Assembly (NCBI GenBank): GCA_015680685.1
Contig: MNCI01027496.1
Span: forward strand, 1,019,397-1,046,780
Direction of reading: 5' to 3'
DNA: 27,384 bases
Source of the DNA: Gnetum montanum
Taxonomy: Eukaryota; Streptophyta; Gnetopsida; Gnetales; Gnetaceae
The notes beneath the pieces are model-generated. The model searched no databases. It had not been told where the DNA came from and worked only from the letters and a program-made list of their open reading frames with translations. The position numbers and the translations under genes were made by a program. Position 1 is the stretch's first letter, and each line of letters begins with the position of its first letter. Of this stretch, positions 20,010 to 27,384 are shown piece by piece.

Positions 20010-21437
20010 AAATTGAGTGTGGTTGTCCATTCGTTGAGGTATTTGTTGCATTGGCTTACTTAGGCTTATGGAAAAGCTTCACTTGTTGGATCTTGATCAA
20101 TTGCTTTTTATTTGGGCTCTCAGGTTTCTATATAGTCATGACCCAAGAAGAAAAGGCTTCATCAATTATATAAGGTCCCCTCCACAATGTTTGAAACTTT
20201 TTTTTCTGACATACATGTGTGGGGTTCCATTAGAGAACCTTATCTCTTGGCTGAAATTTCACTTTCCATATTTTAAGGTCACGACGTTGCTTATTGAATG
20301 CCTTGTGCACTTCATTCAAAGAGAGGGCCACTAATCAATTTTCATCTAGCACATTCAGGTTGATCAATCTTTCTTTCTACGCTAGGCTTAGGTCAAGGTT
20401 CAGATCACAAGCTATTAAGAGTGTATGAAGCTCAAATTGAATCAAGAGCATTGGATGTTTTCCATACACTAGCTTGTAGGAAGAACAACTAATAAGGAGT
20501 TTCCACATGGAGTGGTAGGCCTAGAGGGAATTATTGAGTTTTGTGTACTAGTCTCTTATATATTTTCTGATGGTCCTTCTTAGGGTCTTTGTGATCTCCC
20601 TAGTAGTTACCTCTACTTGACCGTTGGCTTGGGGCTGATATGGTATTGTTAATTTATGTTCGACCCCCAATTGTTTCATGAGTTTTTGAAAAGTGGCACC
20701 CATACAATAAGTTCCATTGTTCTAAATTAGTGCACATGACATCCCAAACCTATTTACAACATTTTGTTATACAAATCAACTAACAGTGGATGATGTACAA
20801 TCGATGACAACTGCTGCTTCTACCCATTTGGTGTAGTAGTCAACTACTATGGTGATATACACCTTTCCATTTGACATGGGTGTGATGGGACCCATGAAGT
20901 CAATGTTGCATATGTCAAAGGGTTCTAGTGGTTGAATACACTATTAAGGATCCTCCATTCGAGCGGTCATCCCACCATCTTGTTGATAGCATTCACAAGA
21001 TTAGAAAACTAGTGGGCATCCTTGAAGATTGTAGGTCAATAGTATCCTGCCATCAGGATTTTTATGGTCATGCATCTCCCAGCATAGTGGCCTCTACAAG
21101 GGCCTTCATCAGCATCCTAGAGAACACACAATTAGTCTACATCAGGGACACACCAATGAACTAGGCCATTAATGCATACCTTGTAAATGTGTCCATTGAT
21201 TTCCATGAAGTACTTAGCCCAATGAAGAAATTGTTGTTTCTTTCTAAAGTCTAGATCTTGTGGCATCTCTTGAGTGAGAAGGTCAATGAGGATGCCATCG
21301 TACCATGTTGATTGATCAAAGAGTAGGCTCTCCTCCTCTTTGTTATCCCATCTTAACCAAGGGAGATGGTCAATGATCACATTTACAGTCTCTTTTTGAT
21401 CTACCATTATGAGATCAAATTCTTGCAAGATCACCAA
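20010..21437 (-). pseudogene. Integrase of element C
   Basis: Integrase inserts element DNA into the host genome. The N-terminal part (21437-21132) reads FDLIMVDQKETVNVIIDHLP and TWYDGILIDLLTQEMPQDLD, the Athila/Tat link from RNase H, followed by the zinc-binding region (GPCRGHYAGRCMTIKILMAG, with YY*PTIF). The core has NIDFMGPITP (first Asp, codon 20901-20899), then *NNGTYCMG near 20720, where DNG is expected, so the second catalytic Asp is Asn. Next comes TIPYQPQANGQVEVTTREI (catalytic Glu, codon 20613-20611). The C-terminal part includes KVKFQPRDKVL and LWRGPYIIDEA. No chromodomain is visible, which excludes chromoviruses. Many stops (often TAG) make it inactive. Confidence 0.85.
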
Positions 21438-21439
21438 CC

Positions 21440-21729
21440 ATCATATGATACGGGGGCTCATCATTGGCTTGTTCATTAGGAAGCATATGGCACTATGATC
21501 CTTGTGCACAAACACTTTGTAGCCAAGCACATAGTACCTAAACTTTTTGAGAGCATACATCACTGTCATTAGTTCTTTCTCAATGGTGGTATAATTCAAT
21601 AATGCATCCACAATGCCTTAGCTATTGTAGTGTATGTAATATGGATGTTTCTTATCATCCAACTACGTCAGCACAACTTCCAAGGCATAATTAGATGCAT
21701 TGGTCATTATGTAAAATGGTCTGGACTAG
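21440..21729 (-). pseudogene. RNase H of element C
   Basis: RNase H removes the RNA template during reverse transcription. The region begins FYIMTNASNYALEVVLT, where DASDYA is usual. Both the catalytic Asp and the later Asp read Asn (codons within 21701-21690). It continues with TTIEKELMTVMYALKKFRYY (the E-L/E-A helix) and VFVHKDHSAICFLMNK (HTDHxAL pattern), then SPRIR*LVILQEF. Only one RNase H domain is seen; no second archaeal-type copy as in Tat elements. Internal TAG stops are present. Confidence 0.8.
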
Positions 21730-23064
21730 TTTGGTGCCCGTAGAATTGGAGTTTCTATGAGCTTTTCCTTTAGTTGCATGTTTGCACTCCTTGGTCTAGA
21801 TGAATAAACCATCTTGCATTGTATGCTCAACTAATAGCTTTGCAATCTTAGAGAAATTCTCTATAAACTACTAGTAGTAGCTAGTATTTTCAAGGAATGA
21901 TCGAATGTCTTTGACTGTCTCTGGCCAGTGTGTGATTCCTTGGATAACCCTTATCTTTTTTGGATCTACCTCAATCCTTGCCTCAATAATTATGTGCCCT
22001 AGTACTATGCCTTCCTAGATCATTAAATGGATTTTCTACCAAGTGAGCCTAAGGTTTTTTTCAACATATCTTTTCAATACTTGCTTAAGGCAATCTAGGG
22101 CTTCCTCAAATGTAGCTCCATAGGTAGAAAAGTCATTCATAAAGACTTCTACCCTACTACTAATCTACTATTGGAAAATACTAAGGACCAAGCATTGAAA
22201 TGTTGCAAGGGCATTACACAAACCAAATGGCATCTTACAATATGCAAAAGTCCCCCATGGACTCATGAATATTATCTTAGCCTGATCCTCTAGCGTAATC
22301 TAGATTTGGTTATAGCCACTATAACCATCCAAGAAGCTATAATAGCAATGCCCACATATAGTGTCCAATACTTAGTCCATAAATGGTAATGGAAAATGAT
22401 CTTTACATGTTTCCATGTTCAACAGCCTAAAGTCAATGCAAACCCACCACTTGCCACCTTTCTTTGGCACAATTACAAGTGGGCTAATCCACTCACTATC
22501 CACGATGGGATAGATGAACCTTACCTTGAGGAGTTATTCTATTTCCTCCTTGATGATTTACTTCAATTTGTGGTTCAGCCACCTCTGTAGCTACCTCCTT
22601 AGCTTCATGGCTAGGTTAGTGTAGATACAATGTTGGCATATCCTTGGATTGATTCCAATTAGCTTAGGATATGACCAAGCAAAGGTTGTTGGCCATTTTT
22701 TGATCACCCTTAATATCTTGTCTTTCTATTCAAGAGCAAGATAAGCATTGATGATAGCTAACTTGCCATTATCTAAAAGCACATACTTAATGCTAGTTGG
22801 TAGAGCTTTTAAATCTACAAGCTCTTGCTTGAAACTACCAGGGATATCCAACTCTACCCAAAAGGTATCATCATTTTCATCATCAGAGAGTTGGTGATGA
22901 ACTTGCCCAAGTTCATCCATGTCTTTGACATAGGCACATGTCAAGTGCTTAGTAGGTTCTATGCATAGTATGCTACTATTAGGGTCAGCTATCAACCACT
23001 GGGTGCCATTCTATTTTGTGGCTGCTGCGTATAGGCACCTTTGGATATTTGTTTCATGTGCATA
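21730..23064 (-). pseudogene. Reverse transcriptase of element C with protease-RT linker
   Basis: RT copies element RNA into DNA. The linker (22995-22726) reads ELDIPGSFKQELVDLKALPT and SIKYVLLDNGKLAIINAYLA. RT motifs follow: SEWISPLVIVPKKGGKWWVC and IDFRLLNMETCKDHFPLPFM, then FLDGYSGYNQI, FMSPWGTFAYCKMPFGLCNA, VFMNDFSTYG (22146-22117), EGIVLGHIIIEARIEVDPKK and THWPETVKDIRSFLEN. These are ordinary plant Ty3/gypsy motifs; the 'DDFSVYG' style is typical of Athila/Tat. The first Asp of the catalytic pair is Asn (codon 22137-22135), so the enzyme would be dead even without the internal stops. Confidence 0.85.
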
Positions 23065-23600
23065 CTAATTGCATGCTTTTAGGAATGTACTTTTAATGGA
23101 CCATATTTTCTGCATGCAATTACATCCATTATCACTATACGTAGTGCATAGAACTTGCTTCTTCTCAAGCCATCCAAATTCATTTTCCTTGGAGATTTCC
23201 AAGGAGAGGTCCTTGATACCCAGTTGTGCATAAACAATGCTTAAACATGCACATCCCATAATGATAGGGAAGTCACCTTTGTAGTTTTTAACCTTGATCA
23301 CCAAAATATTGATAGGATAGGACCACACATAAACTATAATCACAATGTCCTCCACTAATCCTACAGGGATAGTGATTAACTAGTTTACCAATTCTAAATG
23401 GATATTGCTCATCTTGAAAAGTGGTAGGTTCCAAGCCTTGTACATGTCATAAAATATGAGATTGACACCAAAACCAAAATCAAGAACAGCCTTGCATGGC
23501 TCATGTCCAGCAATCTGTAAGTAAATAAGACTTCTTAGCTCAAATCATTTCATGGGAAGGTTTCCAGCCTTGATCCAATTGGAAACAACATGAGTTAGCA
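23065..23600 (-). pseudogene. Protease region of element C
   Basis: Reads AVLDFGFGVNLIFYDMYKAW (catalytic Asp kept, with G two residues later), then SNIHLELVN*LITIPVGLVE, DIVIIVYVWSYPINILVIKV, GDFPIIMGCACLSIVYAQLG and IKDLSLEISKENEF. It aligns with elements A and B throughout. It is the least damaged protease of the three in its active-site loop, though one stop remains. The segment joins the RT linker after about 23065. Confidence 0.75.
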
Positions 23601-23639
23601 TCACAGTGTAGACTTAAGGTGGCGTTTGGTTTGAAGAGC

Positions 23640-25256
23640 ACTCAAATGTGTTTGATACAAAGGATGAGGATGTTGGAGATACAAAGTGACTAGCCACAAT
23701 AGATTGTGAGGGTTTGGGAGGAATTTGGATCGAAATAATGGTCATTTCTTAAGTCAAGTGTCTAAACCACTTGGCTAGAAGACTAGTTGTAAATTTATAG
23801 CCCTCATAGCATTTTATTGCTATGGGTATGGAGGAATTTCATCATGCATGGAGGGAGCAGGAGGTAACTAGGTTGAGGATAGAGCGATGTGTGTAGATGG
23901 ATGCGAAGGATGGTATGCATATGAGTGCTTCCCTTGAGTAGATGATGAATTAGTTCAATGGTACTCTGGGGTATAATAGTGATGTTGGAATGAGGCATGG
24001 CTTGCAAAGCTTCATGAAGAAATGGGTTGCTAAACATAGTTCTCGCATGGATCTAGTTACATGTAAGGGTACTACTATCTCGGAGGTGGCATCCCCCATG
24101 ATTATGATTTTTGCCACTATTGATATTGTTCATATGGTTGTGGTGGAGCTCCACTTGGATAGTAAGCCTATTGTTGCTAGTGGAACTGCCTTGGATTGCC
24201 TTGAGGATAAAGCAATCATATGGGTGCTTTCCTTTATGCTAGTTGAGGATTTAATGCATACATCCAAAACTCTTATAAGTGTGACACCACAAGGAAACAT
24301 CCCTTAGGATGTTCATATTGATAGATGTCACATCCAACATCATCATCAAAGTTTGTCTTCGCAACTTTTTCTACTACAACAGCTTTGTCCTTATCTCTTT
24401 GGTAGGCACATTTAGCTTCTTTTTGCCTCCTATGATCACAATCACTATTGTGCACTTTGTATTCTTTAACAATCTTCATAGCAGTTTGGAATTTTTCATC
24501 CAAAGAGTCTCATAATTTATCAAACTTTGTTGAAATATCATAAACATATTTTTAGATGGGCAAGGTTTTCCTATTCACCACCTTGTTGAGTGGTGACTCC
24601 TCCTCATTACAAAATTAGACCTCCTTTTTCCTTATGGAAGGATACCTATTATACTCTTCTGCACTTTTTCTTTTTCACAACTCATCTTCTTCTTTTACTA
24701 CCTGCTCTATTAGCCTTTGTATCTGATGAGCTCTTAGTTTGGATAGTCTCCCTTGGGTATAAATCCCAAGAGTCCTTCTGGTTTCTACTCTGAGCCCATC
24801 TATGATGTGGCACAGTTGTTCCCTCTAAGAATAACCATGGCTAGGGCATTGATGCAAGAGAGAATAATATCTGCCTATGGTAGCATCCAAGGGTTCATGT
24901 GTTCCTTATTTTCAACCTTGGATTTTCCTTCTTAGATTAGACACCTTGGAGTATGTCTACTATTTTTCATTAAATAGTTCCAGCATGGTACTCCATCTAC
25001 TGATAAATTTTGGCTCCAAGGACCAGTACCAACTCTCTACCTCTTTGATGAGTGTCCTAGGGAATAGCTTCAATTTTTGCAAGTCATTTTCAATGTCTTG
25101 TAAAGTGTAGGTATTGTGAAAGGCTTGTAGATGTGTCTGTGGTTCAAAGTTATATCCTTCCTCAAATCTTAGGATATTGTTCATGTCTAAGCACTTGATC
25201 TGACTATCTTTCAAATGCCTAGTTGGAATCTTAACTACCTCTGCAATGTTAAGCAT
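23640..25256 (-). pseudogene. gag, element C
   Basis: From 25256: EVVKIPTRHLKDSQIKCLDM, then NNILRFEEGYNFEPQTHLQA, KLKLFPRTLIKEVESWYWSL and STMLELFNEK. A stop follows, then similarity to A continues (GLRVETRRTLGIYTQGRLSK, about 24820). A Lys-rich part at 24503-24273 leads to GCDIYQYEHPKGCFLVVSHL, the knuckle with its second Cys changed to Tyr. The tail down to 23640 corresponds to the Pro/Gln-rich part of A but is heavily damaged. Frame changes occur after 24270. Confidence 0.75.
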
Positions 25257-25914
25257 GCTTCAAGTTACTAGCAAAGGCTCATCATCATCATTATTTTGTT
25301 GTCACTAATGATGACCTCTATTACCTCTTCAATTATTGTGGGCATGATTATTAGTATTATTTTTTTGTTGCTCACCCCATCACGATTGTTTCTTCTGTGG
25401 CATTTTCCAGAATTAGAAGAAGAGGAAGAAGAAGATGTAGATGAAGAAGACAAAGAGGGAGGAGGACTACCATCACCATGGTTTCTACAAACTCTCCTTC
25501 GTTTGTCATGACTACATTCATCAAATTTCTTAGTATCTTATTGCTTGCCCGAGCTCCTGCCTTAGCTATCATCTTTTGCTAAACCTAGTTTGTTGATAAC
25601 ATAATGTAGATTCAGGTTCACAACCCCATCATTAGTAATGAGAGGTGGAGAATTTTCATGTTGAAAGCCTTTAGAGAAAGGCCCCTCATTATCTTCTTGA
25701 TTTAGTAGGAACAAGGGATTGTTGAACCATTTCACCTTCATAAACTCATGATGCTTCTCCTCATGTTAATCTCTCCTACATTGTGTGTCAGTGGGATGGT
25801 AGTCCCAAGTTTCACAACGTATTCCTCTTGAAGATTGTGGATGCCTAACTTCGTAAGAGTTTAAAGTAGCATCACGAGCATAAATCAATTAGGACACATT
25901 ATAATGTTACCTTT
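25257..25914 (-). pseudogene. Leader and Ser-rich N-terminal gag extension of element C, cut by element E
   Basis: Contains a Ser run (about 25450-25400, reading SSSSTSSSSSSS) and charged stretches, matching the biased N-terminal tract of element A. Nearer 25800, GACTACCATCCCACTG aligns with GATTACCATCCCATAG at about 400 in A. The element is broken off at 25914 by the LTR of element E. Confidence 0.55.
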
Positions 25915-26754
25915 TGATGAGTCATGAATTTGCTGACAGCTGCGATAACGCATCCACGATAACGCATCCGCGATATCACAGCCAATGCAATATCGTGGCC
26001 TACCTCAATTTCTATAAATAAGAGGCAGCTTTCCTTGTTCTAGAATCTAGTTTTTAGTCCCTTAGCCAAACTCTTGTAGTTTTTCCTTCATAGAGTTAGA
26101 ATTATTTCCCAGTGTATGCTTGCAGTGTGGTGAATGTAATTGTACGGCATCCTTTATTCGAGTGTGACGTACTTGGACATGCACATGACCGGCAATAAAG
26201 ATCGAGATTACTTCATCATTGCAGCATTCACTTAGTTTAATTAATTAATTATTTAATTGTTATTTTTATTTACTAATTTCCTAGTTAACATCTTCTCACC
26301 CTTAAACTCATGTTAAAACACGGAATGAGTACGAATTGATTATGAGCATTTAAGTGTGACTATTTGGTAACCTAGTAGTGTACCTAGGATCTGCGCTTAG
26401 TAATCCCAGTAGTAGTTGTGCACGAAGTCCGAGATGTGTACAGATAATCAAGGAATAGATGCTCATCGAACTTAAGCTAGTTTAGATTTTCTCACTCTCA
26501 CTCTGCTAGCTTAGTTAATATTACTTTCCATCACCTTCAAGAGTAGCATTAGATTAGAGACACATCGTAGACCTCACTCTAGACTAAACCATATGTGACA
26601 AAGCTAATACTAGTCCAAGTGGGAAGACAGCAAACTGCAACCTAAGGCTAACTATCTGGATGCCACAACTAGTCCGTCTGTGGAGTTTGACCAGATCGCG
26701 CATGTAACACTCGTATTCATATGGTTGAGTGTAGGGGTACCTCGCCACTCATCA
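25915..26754 (+). repeat. 5' LTR of element E (840 bp)
   Basis: It starts TGATGAGT and ends ACTCATCA, a perfect 8 bp inverted end, directly before the primer-binding site. A TATA box is at 26013-26020. Before it lie two near-identical words (GATAACGCATCC with A/G C) and a CGATATCAC word, similar to the palindromic words of the A LTR. The last 90 bases match the A LTR very closely. Confidence 0.9.
26013..26020 (+). promoter_or_regulatory. LTR TATA box, element E
   Basis: TATAAATA followed by AGAGGCAGCT, identical to the element A LTR at 5418. Confidence 0.7.
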
Positions 26755-26755
26755 T

Positions 26756-26774
26756 TGGCACCATTGCCGGGGAC
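26756..26774 (+). other. Primer-binding site of element E, tRNA-Asp type
   Basis: TGGCACCATTGCCGGGGAC, one base after the LTR end. It differs from the plant tRNA-Asp complement at two positions within the first 18 bases. Confidence 0.85.
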
Positions 26775-26896
26775 AGTGCTAGTTATCTAGATTAGTTATA
26801 TCATACAAGGTCACTATAAAGGACTTAACAATATATCTTTTAGAAAAAAAATAATTATTAAAAGTCACATATAAATTCACACAAAATTTCACAACC

Positions 26897-27384
26897 ATGC
26901 CTCTCCTACAAGATTACAATAATTCCACACTTAGTGAGGAAGTTCATTGGAGAACCAACGAATAATATGACGATGAAGATTGGAGTACACAACCTAAAGT
27001 GGTGGTTTCTTATAACCATGAACGAAAGCAACATCATCCCAACACATGAAAGCATAACTTACCTAATGATGATGAATGCCTACTGGCCACTACAAGCATA
27101 ACGCAAATACAAGAGGCTATTAGAATCTCCCGTAGGCATCGTAAAGAAAGCCGTCTACCCAGGCTCGATTTAAACAACTTTTCCAATTTTTCAGGAGGCT
27201 ATGACTTAGATCTGCATCAACATTTACAAGCCTTCTACAATGCCTGCACATGGAACAACATTGATAACGCTTGACAAAAACTTAAGCTCTTTCCGATGAC
27301 ACTCGTTGGCCAAGCAAAAGTATGGTATAGATCGTTAAAACCAAATTCAATATGACATTGGTCAACAATGGTAGAAGTCTTTAA
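26897..27384 (+). pseudogene. gag, element E (N-terminal part, runs off the window)
   Basis: From the ATG at 26897 a single frame reads MPLLQDYNNSTLSEEVHWRT, then RLDLNNFSNFSGGYDLDLHQ, HLQAFYNACTWNNIDNA, KLKLFPMTLVGQAKVWYRSL and HWSTMVEVF, the same gag core as A, B and C. Four in-frame stops occur (one TAA, three TGA) and no frameshift in 488 bases. The TGA stops could come from CGA Arg codons by single C-to-T changes. The ATG is about 120 bases after the primer-binding site. The long Ser/His tract of A and C is missing; the core begins about 90 codons in. Confidence 0.8.

Larger units (their letters stand above)
13955..25914 (-). mobile_element. Element C: Athila-like retrotransposon with an additional gene after integrase
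   Basis: About 12 kb on the minus strand: leader and gag N-terminus (25914-25257), gag, protease, RT, RNase H, integrase (to about 20010), non-coding sequence, an additional gene (17957 to about 15250), polypurine tract (14912-14899) and 3' LTR (14898-13955). Its 5' LTR is not in the window because element E cuts the leader at 25915. That it is one element is supported by element A, whose 3' region aligns with C on both sides of the additional gene. The RT word VFMNDFSTYG (ancestral VFVDDFSVYG) and the single RNase H favour the Athila side of the Athila/Tat branch. Confidence 0.75.
25915..27384 (+). mobile_element. Element E: 5' part of a third family member, running off the window
   Basis: Complete 5' LTR (25915-26754), primer-binding site (26756-26774), leader and the first part of gag. 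It is inserted in the leader of element C in the opposite orientation. Whether it keeps pol or the additional gene cannot be seen here. Confidence 0.85.

Noticed and set aside
22396-22590. Plus-strand reading frame overlapping RT
   Set aside because: It is the antisense shadow of the RT of element C, which explains the sequence fully.
25296-25511. Plus-strand acidic protein with a Glu/Asp run
   Set aside because: It is the antisense of the Ser-rich N-terminal gag tract of element C.

Overview
The window looks like an AT-rich, repeat-dense stretch of a land-plant nuclear genome. The evidence is Ty3/gypsy LTR retrotransposons of the plant Athila/Tat branch, whose primer-binding sites match the 3' end of plant tRNA-Asp, plus a Helitron remnant, a foldback MITE and long AT-rich spacers. 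I found no intact host gene, tRNA, rRNA or CRISPR array. The species cannot be named from the sequence.

Layout. Element A (+ strand, 1-6146) runs from the last 35 bp of its 5' LTR, through a primer-binding site, gag and protease, to a long 3' non-coding region and a complete 3' LTR (5345-6146). It has no reverse transcriptase, RNase H or integrase. It sits inside a decayed Helitron Rep/helicase gene that resumes at the base after the LTR (6147-7806). Positions 7807-11280 are AT-rich spacer with a near-palindromic MITE (8132-8604) and a diverged repeat present two or three times. Element B (+ strand, about 11281-13954) is a gag-protease remnant with a roughly 370 bp insertion in gag. B is cut inside its protease by the 3' LTR of element C.

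Element C (- strand, 25914 down to 13955, about 12 kb) is the largest unit. In its own direction it carries gag, protease, RT, RNase H and integrase, then a non-coding stretch, an additional gene of about 900 codons (17957 to about 15250), a polypurine tract and the 3' LTR. C is cut in its leader by element E (+ strand, 25915 to the window end), which shows a complete 840 bp 5' LTR, a primer-binding site and the start of gag.

A, B, C and E are relatives: their gag or protease reading frames, or their LTR ends, can be aligned by eye. All are inactivated. In C the RT, RNase H and integrase each have an expected catalytic Asp replaced by Asn. In A one frame is kept for about 3 kb and is broken only by stop codons. 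The insertion order that can be read is: A into the Helitron, C into B, E into C.

The item most worth following up is the extra gene of element C. It occupies the env position, has a segment resembling plant 'putative transposon protein' domains followed by long coiled coils, and is absent from the related element A. Comparisons were made by eye, so positions inside decayed genes are approximate unless a motif is given.
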